Assembly: GCA_001805695.1 (NCBI GenBank)
Contig: MHGT01000019.1
Span: 45,438-79,470 of the forward strand
From: Omnitrophica WOR_2 bacterium RIFCSPHIGHO2_02_FULL_67_20
Lineage (GTDB): Bacteria; Omnitrophota; Gorgyraeia; Aquiviventales; Aquiviventaceae
Length of the DNA: 34,033 bases
Direction of reading: 5' to 3'
Under the pieces are notes generated by a model, which saw nothing but the letters and a program-made list of their open reading frames with translations, had not been told where the DNA came from and did not search any database. The first letter of the stretch is position 1, and each line of letters opens with the position of its first letter. Both the position numbers and the translations under genes were made by a program. Shown one piece after another: positions 12,813-20,301 of this stretch.

Positions 12813-13634
12813 ATGTATCTCGAATATCTTGGCCTGCGTGAAAAGCCGTTCTCCATCACGGCCGACCCCTCGTTCCTCTACCTCTCCCGCAAGCACCGCG
12901 AGGCGCTCTCCCACATGGTCTACGGCATCCGGGAGCGCAAAGGCTTCGTCGAAATCACCGGCGAGATCGGCACCGGCAAGACCACGCTCTGCAAGGCGCT
13001 CCTGCGCCAGCTCGACCCATCGACCAGGACGGCGCTGATCCTCCAGCCCCAGCTCTCGGAACTCCAGCTGCTGCAGTCCATCGTCCAGGACTTCGGCCTC
13101 AACCCGATGCGCGGCAACAACCGGCTCGGCCTCTTCACCCAGCTCAACCAATTCCTCCTCGAAGAAGCTCAGCTGGGCCGCAACATCGTCCTCGTCATCG
13201 ACGAGGCGCAGAACCTCAGCCTGCGGCTCCTGGAGCAGATCCGCATGCTCTCCAACCTCGAGACGGACAAGCAGAAGCTCATCCAGATCATCCTCGTCGG
13301 CCAGCCCCAGCTGCGCGAGAAGCTCGCCCTGCCCGCCCTCGAGCAGCTGCGCCAGCGCATCGGCGTGCGCTACCACATGATGCCGCTCGACATCGACGAG
13401 GTCCGCACGTACATCCAGCATCGCCTGCGCGTCGCAGGCTCGGACGGCGGGCTCGAATGGACGCCGGAAGGCCTGGATGAGGTCTACCACCTCTCGCGGG
13501 GCATTCCCCGCCTCATCAACCTCATCTGCGACCGCAGCCTGCTCGCCTGCTACGTCTTCCGCGTAAAGCGGGTGGACGCCGACATCGTCCGGCACAGCTA
13601 CCAGGAACTCTCGGGGCAGGTGTTGGTCTCGTAG
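12813..13634 (+). CDS. GspA/ExeA-like AAA ATPase
   Basis: 273 residues. Opens with the family signature YLGLREKPFSITADPSFLYLS. Walker A is GEIGTGKT (50-57), Walker B IVLVIDEAQNL (about 125-135), and an arginine-rich AAA lid follows. It corresponds to the cytoplasmic ATPase half of ExeA; the transmembrane and peptidoglycan-binding part of Aeromonas ExeA (~550 residues) is absent. Such ATPases help assemble the type II secretion or pilus secretin through the cell wall. The next gene, 12 nt on, is the expected GspB-like partner. Product family confident, exact machine unknown. Confidence 0.88.
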   Translation: MYLEYLGLREKPFSITADPSFLYLSRKHREALSHMVYGIRERKGFVEITGEIGTGKTTLCKALLRQLDPSTRTALILQPQLSELQLLQSIVQDFGLNPMRGNNRLGLFTQLNQFLLEEAQLGRNIVLVIDEAQNLSLRLLEQIRMLSNLETDKQKLIQIILVGQPQLREKLALPALEQLRQRIGVRYHMMPLDIDEVRTYIQHRLRVAGSDGGLEWTPEGLDEVYHLSRGIPRLINLICDRSLLACYVFRVKRVDADIVRHSYQELSGQVLVS

Positions 13635-13646
13635 GAGGGGCTCGCC

Positions 13647-14267
13647 ATGAGCATCATCGAAGAGGCGCTCCGGCGCGTGCAGGACCCGCGGCTTCCCCCG
13701 GCGAAGCAATCGCCGGCTCCCGCTCCGGACCGGCCGGCCGAGCCGAAGCACCGTCCGGTGGCGCACCCATGGCAGACGGCCGCACCGTCGAGCCCGGCCG
13801 CGCCGACGCTCCAGCCCCAGACCGCGCCGCTCACCGCCGTGGCGCTGGCCGTGCTGCTGCTGACCACCGCCCTGATCATCGGAGGAGCGCTCTGGATCGG
13901 ACGCGCTCTGGCCACCGCTTCGCGCGCCGGTAGCGCCGCCGTCCAGGTCCCCATCCCCTCGCCGCCGGCGACGGTGCTCGTCGAGCCCCAGCCGCAGGCC
14001 GAGCCGGAGCCCGAGGAAACCACACCCGCCCGCCCCGAGCGCCCATGGAACGCCCCCTGGGCAAGCACTCACGCGGGCGCCGACAAACCGGGTCTGGTGC
14101 TGAGCGGGGTGGTAGAAGGGCTGGGGGATCCGTACGCGGTGATCAACGGACTGATCGTCGCCGTCGGGGAGCGGGTCGGCGACGCCACGATCGAACAGAT
14201 CGCCAAGGGCTCGGTGACGCTCCGCCACGACGACGGGCGCCAGACGATCCTGCGCGTCCCGCGGTAA
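13647..14267 (+). CDS. GspB/PulB-like single-span membrane protein
   Basis: 206 residues. Starts MSIIEEALRRVQD, as many GspB-like proteins do. It has a Pro-rich cytoplasmic segment, one membrane helix (about 62-86), a Pro/Glu-rich linker, then a small periplasmic domain with LSGVVEGLGDPYAVINGLIVAVGERV. That segment fits the GspB C-terminal pattern (LxGxxxxxDPxxAxINGxxxxVGDxV). AGGAGGGG lies 6 nt before ATG 13647. It pairs with the upstream ATPase as ExeA pairs with ExeB. Confidence 0.82.
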   Translation: MSIIEEALRRVQDPRLPPAKQSPAPAPDRPAEPKHRPVAHPWQTAAPSSPAAPTLQPQTAPLTAVALAVLLLTTALIIGGALWIGRALATASRAGSAAVQVPIPSPPATVLVEPQPQAEPEPEETTPARPERPWNAPWASTHAGADKPGLVLSGVVEGLGDPYAVINGLIVAVGERVGDATIEQIAKGSVTLRHDDGRQTILRVPR

Positions 14268-14268
14268 C

Positions 14269-14292
14269 GCAGAAACACATCTGTGTTTCTGC
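14269..14292. terminator. Perfect hairpin between convergent genes
   Basis: GCAGAAACACA (14269-14279) and its exact reverse complement (14282-14292), starting 2 nt after the gspB-like stop and 18 nt from the aroB stop. Likely a two-way transcription stop; neither side has a long T-run. Confidence 0.65.
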
Positions 14293-14309
14293 GGTGCAGG
14301 GAGGACGTC

Positions 14310-15395
14310 TTACCGCACTATATCCGAAATGACCCGTTCCGCCGCCGAGGGCGGGACCGCTTCCGTGACCGTCACCTGGCCGAGGCGCGCGAGCAGGACC
14401 CACCGCGCTCGGCCGTGGATGAACTTCTTGTCGTAGCGCAGCGCCGCGCGCACGGCGTTGCGCGACACCCCGCGTGATTCCGTCGGCAGCCCGGCCGCGC
14501 GAATCAGCCGCACTACTCGCTCGCAATCCCGCTCTGCCAATTTCCCCAGCGCCGCGCTCAGCCGGGCCGCCGCGCACATCCCGATCGCGATTGCCTCGCC
14601 GTGCGTCCAGCGCCGGTAGCCGCCGGCCGCCTCGAGCGCGTGGCCCAGCGTATGGCCGAAGTTGAGCTGGGCGCGCAGGCCGCGCGTCTCCCGCTCATCC
14701 CGCGAGACCACCGCCGCCTTGATCGCGCACGAGCGCTCCACCATCACGCGCACCGCGCGCAGCTCCAGGCGCAGGCACTCGCGCAGGTGCGTTTCGAGGA
14801 ACCGGAAGAGCGTGGGGTCGGCGATCGCGCCGTACTTGATGACCTCGGCCAGGCCCGAGCGGCGCTGGCGCAGCGGCAGGGTGCGCAGAAGGCTGAGGTT
14901 GTTCCACACGAGGCGCGGCTGGTGGAAGCTCCCCACGAGATTCTTCGCGTGGGGGAGGTCCACGCCGACCTTGCCGCCGATGGCGGAGTCCACCTGTGCC
15001 AGCAGTGTCGTGGGCAGCTGCACGTACGGCACGCCGCGCCGGTACACCGCCGCCACGAAGCCGGCCAGGTCGCCCACGACCCCGCCGCCGAACGCGAAGA
15101 GGACGGGGATGCGCATCGCGGCGCGTCGCGAGAGCTGGGTGATGAGCCGCTGGGCGTGCGCGAACGACTTCGACGTTTCCGATTCCGGGACCACAAGCGT
15201 CTCCACGGTCCAGCCGGCGCGCCGGAGCGGCCCGAGGAGGTCGCGGCCGCTGCGCGCCAGCACCGACCGGTGCGAGACCACCCACCCGTGGCGTCCCAGG
15301 CCCAGGTGCCTCAGGCGCTCGGGCAGGCGCGCGTAGGAGTCCGCCACGGTGATGGCGTAGGAGCGCTCGCCCAGCGAGACTCGGATGTCCTTCAT
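14310..15395 (-). CDS. aroB: 3-dehydroquinate synthase
   Basis: 361 residues; second step of the shikimate pathway, DAHP to 3-dehydroquinate, with NAD+ and a metal ion. Clear motifs are FGGGVVGDLAGFVAAVYRRG, QLPTTLLAQVDSAIGGK and KNLVGSFHQP. The metal ligands are seen as Glu in LAEVIKYGAIAD, His in NFGHTLGHALE and His in THGEAIAIGM. ATG 15395 (MKDIRVSLGE) is chosen because the upstream in-frame extension merely translates the repeat element. Other shikimate genes are not in the window; trpA and trpB lie 13 kb away. Confidence 0.96.
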   Translation of the reverse strand: MKDIRVSLGERSYAITVADSYARLPERLRHLGLGRHGWVVSHRSVLARSGRDLLGPLRRAGWTVETLVVPESETSKSFAHAQRLITQLSRRAAMRIPVLFAFGGGVVGDLAGFVAAVYRRGVPYVQLPTTLLAQVDSAIGGKVGVDLPHAKNLVGSFHQPRLVWNNLSLLRTLPLRQRRSGLAEVIKYGAIADPTLFRFLETHLRECLRLELRAVRVMVERSCAIKAAVVSRDERETRGLRAQLNFGHTLGHALEAAGGYRRWTHGEAIAIGMCAAARLSAALGKLAERDCERVVRLIRAAGLPTESRGVSRNAVRAALRYDKKFIHGRARWVLLARLGQVTVTEAVPPSAAERVISDIVR

Positions 15396-15405
15396 CGTCG
15401 TCCAA

Positions 15406-15512
15406 CACCACAGAAACACAGAATGCCACAGAGACACAGAGAAGACCTCAACATCCACCCTGCTCTGCCTGCTCTCTTCTGTGCTTCTGTGGGTTTCTGT
15501 GTCTCTGTGGTG
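15406..15512. repeat. Inverted word element, CACAG type (8-10-8 spacing, 4 + 4)
   Basis: Four CACAG words at 15409, 15417, 15427 and 15435 face four CTGTG words at 15479, 15487, 15497 and 15505, across a 31-nt loop. Spacing is 8-10-8 in both arms. It fills the gap between the NAD(P)HX epimerase stop and the aroB start. Confidence 0.9.
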
Positions 15513-15540
15513 TACCTGTTGAATGCAACGCGCAGCTCCT

Positions 15541-16263
15541 TCATGGAACCAACAGTGATGACGGAATGGTGATGGGGTCGATGACCAGCTCGCCGACGTG
15601 CGCGGGCCCGTTAGCGATGAGACAGCCGCGCTTGGGCAGGCCGAACGTCACGGTCACGGCCGCCCGCACGGCGACGCCCTGGATGCGCCCGGTGTCGCCG
15701 TCCAGGCCGGAGGGGATGTCCGCCGACACCACGGGCTTGCCCGCCCCGTTGATGCGGCGGATGAGCGAGGCGACGGGCTCCCGCACCGTCCCGGCGGCGC
15801 CGATCCCGAGCAGCGCGTCAATGATCACGCCGGCGTCGGCCAGCCACGACCCCAGCTCGGCCGCTTCCTCCGCGGTGGCGCACTCGCGGAGCGCGCAACC
15901 GAGCCCGCGCAGGATGCGGGCGTAGACCGCGGGCTCCTCCCGCAGCCGGTCCGCCCGCCCCGCCACGAGGATGCGCAATGGATAGCCCCACTCATGGAGG
16001 TGGCGGGCAGCGGCCAACCCGTCGCCGCCGTTGAAGCCAACACCGCAGCAGACGGCGATGGGCGCGGGACTGGCCGAGGTGAGGGTGCGGACGGCGCGGG
16101 CGAGTGCGAGGCCCGCGTGGTCCATGAGGAGGAGCCGGGGAATGCCGAGCGTGCCAATCGCGGCGGCGTCGATCGAGCGCATGCGCGCCACCGACACGGC
16201 CGGCGGCGAACCGTCGTACACGGAAGCGGCTGGGGGCGGGCCGGACGCGCTGCGGCCGCTCAA
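15541..16263 (-). CDS. nnrE: NAD(P)H-hydrate epimerase (YjeF N-domain)
   Basis: About 240 residues; would epimerise damaged NAD(P)HX so that the dehydratase can repair it. It has MRSIDAAAIGTLGIPRLLLMDHAG, the loop GVGFNGGDGL (usual form NNGGDG; first Asn replaced by Phe), DALLGIGAAG and SADIPSGLDGDTG. Only the epimerase domain is present; no fused ADP-dependent dehydratase. The start is uncertain: TTG 16263, 3 nt after the previous stop, gives a Pro-rich leader; GTG 16197 or ATG 16182 are alternatives, and the last would cut into the family core. Confidence 0.87.
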   Translation of the reverse strand: MSGRSASGPPPAASVYDGSPPAVSVARMRSIDAAAIGTLGIPRLLLMDHAGLALARAVRTLTSASPAPIAVCCGVGFNGGDGLAAARHLHEWGYPLRILVAGRADRLREEPAVYARILRGLGCALRECATAEEAAELGSWLADAGVIIDALLGIGAAGTVREPVASLIRRINGAGKPVVSADIPSGLDGDTGRIQGVAVRAAVTVTFGLPKRGCLIANGPAHVGELVIDPITIPSSLLVP

Positions 16264-16266
16264 CGG

Positions 16267-16524
16267 CTACGACGCCTTCGGGGAGGAGCCGGCAGCCGCG
16301 GCGCCAGCGCCGGCGGCCGGTGCGGCGGCGGATGCCGCCTCTTCTTTTTCCTTCTTGCGGGCCTTCATCTTGACCTGCTTGATCTTCGGCAGGCCGAACA
16401 TCGAGCGCCCGTCCGGCCACAGACCGCGCTCCATGAGATGCCGGACGCGCTCGTGGCGCTTGAGGACGTTACGCAGGGCTCCCCCGGCTTTGCCGGCGGA
16501 TTTCAAGGACGTGTGAATCGACAT
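16267..16524 (-). CDS. PVC-superphylum small basic signature protein
   Basis: 85 residues starting MSIHTSLKSAGKAGGALRNV. The pattern MSxHxSLK...RNVLKRxER....L...G.W.......GLPK.K matches the family annotated as TIGR04137, known to me as restricted to the PVC superphylum. Residues 1-55 hold the conserved core. The tail is Lys-rich, then Ala/Gly/Pro low complexity, longer than the usual ~60-residue protein. The family's strongly basic character suggests RNA or ribosome association, but function is unproven. ATG 16524 has no good Shine-Dalgarno sequence; a repeat element lies just upstream. This gene is the best taxonomic marker in the window. Confidence 0.85.
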   Translation of the reverse strand: MSIHTSLKSAGKAGGALRNVLKRHERVRHLMERGLWPDGRSMFGLPKIKQVKMKARKKEKEEAASAAAPAAGAGAAAAGSSPKAS

Positions 16525-16540
16525 CGAAAGGGCTTTTTCT

Positions 16541-16613
16541 GATTACGCAGATTTTGGGACGATTACGCAGATACAGACTACATCTGCGAAATCACGGCAC
16601 AATCTGCGAAATC
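16541..16613. repeat. Inverted word element, GATTACGCAGAT type (20-bp spacing, 2 + 2)
   Basis: GATTACGCAGAT at 16541 and 16561 faces ATCTGCGAAATC at 16582 and 16602; both pairs are spaced 20 bp. The words differ from perfect complement at one base only (GTAATC against GAAATC). It lies between the SPOR gene stop (16627-16629) and the small basic protein start. Same word family as 271-384. Confidence 0.9.
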
Positions 16614-16626
16614 ATCCTTTGTTTTG

Positions 16627-17238
16627 TTACAGCGTCTTCACGAAACAGTCGCGGTACTTCGTCTTCAGCGTGGACACCTTCTCGACCGCATGGTCCTTCG
16701 ACGGGAACGGGCCGACGTACACCATCGTCCGGCCGCCGTCGCGAATGACGAGGAACGCCCGCTCCCCCTTCGACCGCAGCCGGTCCATCTCTTTCTTCGC
16801 CAGCTGCGGCTGGCTGAAAGTCACGACCTGGACCGCGTAGCGCGACTTGCCCGCTTTCGCCTTCGCCGGCTCCTTCTTGCGAGCCGGCACCGGGCCGGCC
16901 GGCGTGGCCGCCTTCATCGCGGGAGCGGGAATCGCCGTCGGGGCGGGCATGGGAGCCGGGGCGGCTGCGCTGACCTGCCGCTCAGCCTGCGGCGTCTGCG
17001 GACTGGTCTGCTGGCGCGCGAGGATGGCTCGCTCGGTCCTGGCCAACTGCTTGCCCCGCTCGACGCCTGAGGCGAAGATGATGGTGAGGCCGATCACGCC
17101 CGCCATCGCGGCCAAGACGAGCTGGTCATGGCGCAACTGAAACAGCACCCGGCCCAGCGTGTCGCGATGATGCGGACGCGGAGCTGACTTCTGCGTCAGC
17201 TCAAAGAGCTCAAGCTGTTTTCCCTGCTCCGGTCCCAT
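16627..17238 (-). CDS. SPOR-domain membrane protein
   Basis: 203 residues: cytoplasmic N terminus, one membrane helix (about 42-57, LVLAAMAGVIGLTIIF), a Pro/Ala-rich linker, and a C-terminal SPOR domain (about 130-203) starting RYAVQVVTFSQPQLAKKEM. SPOR domains bind denuded septal peptidoglycan, so a cell-division or cell-wall role is likely. ATG 17238 has AGAAGG 7 nt upstream, and a strong promoter precedes it (17252-17280). It is the first gene of a transcript that may include the small basic protein and nnrE. Confidence 0.87.
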   Translation of the reverse strand: MGPEQGKQLELFELTQKSAPRPHHRDTLGRVLFQLRHDQLVLAAMAGVIGLTIIFASGVERGKQLARTERAILARQQTSPQTPQAERQVSAAAPAPMPAPTAIPAPAMKAATPAGPVPARKKEPAKAKAGKSRYAVQVVTFSQPQLAKKEMDRLRSKGERAFLVIRDGGRTMVYVGPFPSKDHAVEKVSTLKTKYRDCFVKTL

Positions 17239-17251
17239 TCAACAGCCTTCT

Positions 17252-17280
17252 ATTGTACGCACCCGCCGTCCGTTCGTCAA
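17252..17280 (-). promoter_or_regulatory. Sigma70-type promoter for the SPOR gene
   Basis: Minus strand TTGACG (17275-17280), 17-nt spacer, TACAAT (17252-17257). Five of six bases match consensus in each hexamer; the best promoter-like pair in the window. It begins just past the edge of a repeat element. Confidence 0.72.
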
Positions 17281-17286
17281 CCCCCC

Positions 17287-17436
17287 ACGCAGATGGCGGT
17301 ACAGATGACCGCTGATCGTCGTATCTGCGGCAATCCCTGCCCGCCGAAGCCCTGCTTCGCCGGAGCGAAGCCCCGGCTTCGCAGAGGCGAGCCTCGGCGC
17401 AGGCGGGTGCGCCCTCCGATCTGCGAAAATCTGCGT
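17287..17436. repeat. Inverted word element, CGCAGAT type, interrupted by a second repeat
   Basis: CGCAGAT-like words at 17288, 17300 and 17310 face ATCTGCG at 17323, 17419 and 17429. Between the first and second right-hand words sits an unrelated block (17335-17409), so the element looks split by a later insertion. Word family and 10/12 spacing match the intact copy at 30407-30497. Confidence 0.78.
17335..17409. repeat. Nested hairpin-rich block (CGAAGC words)
   Basis: About 75 bp containing CGAAGC-CCT-GCTTCG, CTTCGC-CGGA-GCGAAG and CGAAGCC-CC-GGCTTCG hairpins. It is bounded by CCTGCCCGCC on the left and GCAGGCGGG on the right. It separates words of the CGCAGAT element in which it lies. Confidence 0.7.
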
Positions 17437-17458
17437 CCTCACGAATCGCATTAGGACA

Positions 17459-18070
17459 CTACCGCGCCGCTCGTCCGCGGCCGAAGCGGTGCTCGGTGCC
17501 CTGCCGGAGGCGCTGGATGTTGGCGCGGTGCCGGACCGCGATGAGGAGCGCGAGGGCGCCGCCGAGGAGGATTTCCTCCGGCGGACGATGGAAGAGCGCT
17601 TGCGCGAGCGGCACCGTGGCCGCGGCGGCGAGCGAACCGACGGAGACGTAGCGCCAGGCGAGGAAGCACGCGAGCCACACCGTCGCGCACGCGAGCGCGA
17701 TGTCTGGGTACACGCCGACGAGGACGCCGATCGTCGTCGCCACGCCCTTGCCGCCCTGGAACTTCAGGAAGACGGGCGCCACGTGGCCGATGACCGCGGC
17801 GAGCCCGCAGGCGAACCGGAAGGCCGGCCCGGCGTCCGGCTGGAGGAGCGGTGCTACGAGGAGCGCCGCCGCGAGGCCCTTGGCCAGGTCGACGGCAAAC
17901 ACGAACGCGCCGGCCGTGAAGCCGGCGGAGCGCGTCACGTTCGTGGCACCCACGTTGCCGCTGCCGACGCTGCGAATGTCCACCCGCTTGAGCCGCTTCA
18001 CGACGAGGTACGCGGTCGGGATCGAGCCGAGGAGATAGGAGCCCGCCAGCGCGATCAGCCACGCCGCCAT
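17459..18070 (-). CDS. plsY: Glycerol-3-phosphate acyltransferase PlsY
   Basis: 203 residues; transfers acyl from acyl-phosphate to glycerol 3-phosphate, the first step of phospholipid synthesis. Multi-span membrane protein with the three PlsY motifs: GSIPTAYLV with SVGSGNVGATNVTR, KGLAAALLVAPL, and FLKFQGGKGVATTIGVLVG. GGAGG lies about 6 nt before ATG 18070. The gene starts inside the end of der (16-bp overlap), so translation is coupled. The C terminus ends in an Arg-rich tail. Confidence 0.95.
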   Translation of the reverse strand: MAAWLIALAGSYLLGSIPTAYLVVKRLKRVDIRSVGSGNVGATNVTRSAGFTAGAFVFAVDLAKGLAAALLVAPLLQPDAGPAFRFACGLAAVIGHVAPVFLKFQGGKGVATTIGVLVGVYPDIALACATVWLACFLAWRYVSVGSLAAAATVPLAQALFHRPPEEILLGGALALLIAVRHRANIQRLRQGTEHRFGRGRAAR

Positions 18071-19443
18071 GCCGCCCTCCGTCGCTGGCGGCTTGCCCGC
18101 TCCTGGTGCGAGACGTCCATCACGACCAGGCGGACCGGCACCCCGACCAGCGCCGGCGAGGCGTGCAGGCGCTTCAAGAGGTAGTGCCGGTATGGTCGCG
18201 GCAGGGCGCCGATGGGGCGCGTGGCGAGCTCCACCCGCGCCGGGCGCCCCGGCACCCACCGCGCCCGCTCGAGGCGGATCGCGCGCCCCCGCAGACGGGG
18301 TGGGGCGTGGGCGGCCCATGCCTGCCGCATCAGCGCCTCGCAGGCGCCATCCGAGAGCCCGTCGCGCAGGGCGCGCGCGACCCGCATCGCCTCGGCGACC
18401 GCGCGCATGACTTGAAACCCGGTCTTGGCCGACACCGGCAGGACTGGCGCTGCGGACGCGTCGGGCAGCAAATCCCGAATCGACTTCGCGAGTGCCTCTT
18501 CGCTGAGACGGCGCCGGCCGCCGGGAGCGCCGGGTGCCTGCATGAGATCCCACTTGTTCAGGAGCACCACGATGCCGCAGCCCGTCCCGCACAACCGGCA
18601 GAGCAGTCGCCGGTCGTCGCTGGTGATGCCCTGCGTCGCGTCCAGCACCACCAGCGCCACGTCGCAGCGCTGGATGGCCTCCATGGCGCGCGACATGGAG
18701 AAGGTATCGATGGGGTCGGTGACTTTCCGCCGGTGGCGCAGGCCCGCCGTGTCGATCAGCGCGATGGCGGCGCCCTGGAACTGGAGGCTGGATTCGACCG
18801 CGTCCCGCGTCGTGCCCGGCGCGTCGCTGACAATCGCCCGCTCGTCCCGCAGCAGCGCGTTGAAGAGCGAGGATTTGCCGACGTTCTGCCGCCCGACGAT
18901 CGCGAGGGCCAGCTCCGGCGCCGGCCCGCCGCCGGCCGAGGGCGGGCTGAAGCGGTCCACGAGGACATCGAGCAGATCGCCGGTGCCGGTGCCGTGCAGG
19001 GCCGACACGGCCGCCGTGTGCGGAGCACCCAGCGAGAAGAAGTCCGGCGGCACGACGGGCCGCTCGTCCGCCTTGTTCACCGCGAGCAGGACCGGCTTCC
19101 CCGTCCCGCGCAGGACGTCCATCACCATCGCGTCGGCCGGCAGCAGCCCGTCCCGGGCGTCGCAGACGAAGAGGAACCCCTCCGCCTCCTCCAGCGCCCG
19201 GCGGATCTGGCGCTGGACCGAGGCGGGCAGCCCCTCGGTGCGGGAAAACTCGAGGCCACCCGTGTCCAGCAGCCGCAGGACCCTCCCCCGCCACTCCACC
19301 CGCCCCTCGATCCGGTCGCGCGTGGTGCCGCGCGTCGTGGAGACGACCGCCCGGCGCTCGCCGAGGAGGCGGTTGAACAGGGTGGACTTGCCGACATTGG
19401 GGCGGCCGACGATGGCGATAAGGGGTGGACGGTTCGTGCTCAT
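18055..19443 (-). CDS. der: Ribosome-associated GTPase Der (EngA)
   Basis: 462 residues with two tandem G domains and a C-terminal KH-like domain; needed for 50S assembly. Domain 1: GRPNVGKST (G1), DTGG (G3), NKAD (G4). Domain 2: GRQNVGKSS (G1, with Gln where nearly all Der proteins have Pro), DTAG, NKWD. The KH-like end is diverged (APPRLRGRAIRLERARWVPG) and lacks the usual FVLFVN stretch. ATG 19443 (MSTNRPPLIAIVGRPN) is the family-typical start; in-frame extension upstream only translates repeat copy B. It follows pgsA and overlaps plsY. Confidence 0.95.
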   Translation of the reverse strand: MSTNRPPLIAIVGRPNVGKSTLFNRLLGERRAVVSTTRGTTRDRIEGRVEWRGRVLRLLDTGGLEFSRTEGLPASVQRQIRRALEEAEGFLFVCDARDGLLPADAMVMDVLRGTGKPVLLAVNKADERPVVPPDFFSLGAPHTAAVSALHGTGTGDLLDVLVDRFSPPSAGGGPAPELALAIVGRQNVGKSSLFNALLRDERAIVSDAPGTTRDAVESSLQFQGAAIALIDTAGLRHRRKVTDPIDTFSMSRAMEAIQRCDVALVVLDATQGITSDDRRLLCRLCGTGCGIVVLLNKWDLMQAPGAPGGRRRLSEEALAKSIRDLLPDASAAPVLPVSAKTGFQVMRAVAEAMRVARALRDGLSDGACEALMRQAWAAHAPPRLRGRAIRLERARWVPGRPARVELATRPIGALPRPYRHYLLKRLHASPALVGVPVRLVVMDVSHQERASRQRRRAAWRRG

Positions 19444-19471
19444 GATGCGGGAACGGGACGCGGGACGCTCA

Positions 19472-19590
19472 TCCCACCACCTGTTTGCCCCGCCAACGGC
19501 GGGGCTGGAATAAACCAATGAGACCGAACGTCCCGCCTGCCCGGTGAATTCCAGCGGGCTGCCTTCGGCAGCCCCGAACAGGTGGTGGGA
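19472..19590. repeat. Structured interspersed element, copy B (119 bp)
   Basis: Ends TCCCACCACCTG (19472-19483) and its complement (19579-19590). Internal perfect hairpins: GCCCCGCC-AAC-GGCGGGGC and GGGCTGCC-TTC-GGCAGCCC; a further TGGAAT/ATTCCA pairing lies between them. TCA direct repeats flank it (19469-19471, 19591-19593). It separates pgsA from der. Confidence 0.88.
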
Positions 19591-19595
19591 TCAAC

Positions 19596-20144
19596 TCAGC
19601 TCAGCGCGCGGATACCCATGCGGACGTACATGGCCGCCGAGAGCAGGGTCAGCGCCGCGGCCGCCGCCAGCAGGGGCGTCGTCACGGCGGGCGGGCCGCC
19701 CAGGAGCACCGAGGGGATCACGAGCATTTGGGCGAAGGTCGTCGTCTTGCCCACGCGGCTCGGGTGGACGCTCCAGCGTCCCTTGATGACAAACAGTACC
19801 ACCGTGCCCGCCACGAGCAGGGCGTCCCGGCTGATGACGACGAGGTTGAACCACGCGGGAATGCGCATCCAGGCCGGCAGCCCCTGGATGACGGAACAGC
19901 TGATGAGCGCGCTGAGGATGAGCGTCTTGTCCGCGATCGGGTCGAGGAGGGTGCCCAGCTCGGTCTGCTGACGCTGGAGTCGGGCGAGGAACCCGTCGAT
20001 GGCGTCCGAGACGACCCCCACCGTGAAGAGCCCGAGCGCCAGGAAGCGGAGCCAGTCACGCTCCGGATGGTAATAGACCAGCGAGGCGACGATGGCCGGC
20101 GCCAATAAGATCCGGAAGATCGAGATCTTATTGGGTAAATTCAT
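19596..20144 (-). CDS. pgsA: CDP-alcohol phosphatidyltransferase (PgsA-like)
   Basis: 182 residues, multi-span membrane protein; probably makes phosphatidylglycerophosphate from CDP-diacylglycerol and glycerol 3-phosphate. The catalytic CDP-alcohol motif D-x2-DG-x2-AR-x8-G-x3-D-x3-D is complete in the stretch starting DAIDGFLARL and ending LDPIADK. The opening MNLPNKISIFRILLAP is typical of PgsA. The ATG at 20144 is formed at the edge of repeat copy C. With plsY close by this is a phospholipid-synthesis cluster. Other CDP-alcohol enzymes cannot be fully excluded. Confidence 0.88.
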   Translation of the reverse strand: MNLPNKISIFRILLAPAIVASLVYYHPERDWLRFLALGLFTVGVVSDAIDGFLARLQRQQTELGTLLDPIADKTLILSALISCSVIQGLPAWMRIPAWFNLVVISRDALLVAGTVVLFVIKGRWSVHPSRVGKTTTFAQMLVIPSVLLGGPPAVTTPLLAAAAALTLLSAAMYVRMGIRALS

Positions 20145-20286
20145 CCCACCACCTGCGCCTCACGGCGGCTCGTCGAATATCCCCGTAGGCCGCCGTGGCG
20201 GCGCGCGTCATCGCAATGGAACGAATCCGATCTAGGCCTGCACAACGCCGCGTCCCGCCGCAGGCGGGACGGCGCAGGTGGTGGGA
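20144..20286. repeat. Structured interspersed element, copy C (143 bp)
   Basis: Ends TCCCACCACCTGCGCC at left and complement at right (last 12 bases 20275-20286). Internal stems: CACGGCGGC with GCCGCCGTG (a longer loop than in the other copies), and GTCCCGCC-GCA-GGCGGGAC. TCA direct repeats flank it (20141-20143, 20287-20289). The left end forms the pgsA start codon; the right end adjoins another repeat element. Confidence 0.87.
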
Positions 20287-20301
20287 TCATCCGCCCGGCA
20301 T

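Noticed and set aside
15396-15458. N-terminal extension of AroB (MDVEVFSVSLWHSVFLW)
   Set aside because: It is a translation of the CACAG word array; the family start is MKDIRVSLGE at 15395.
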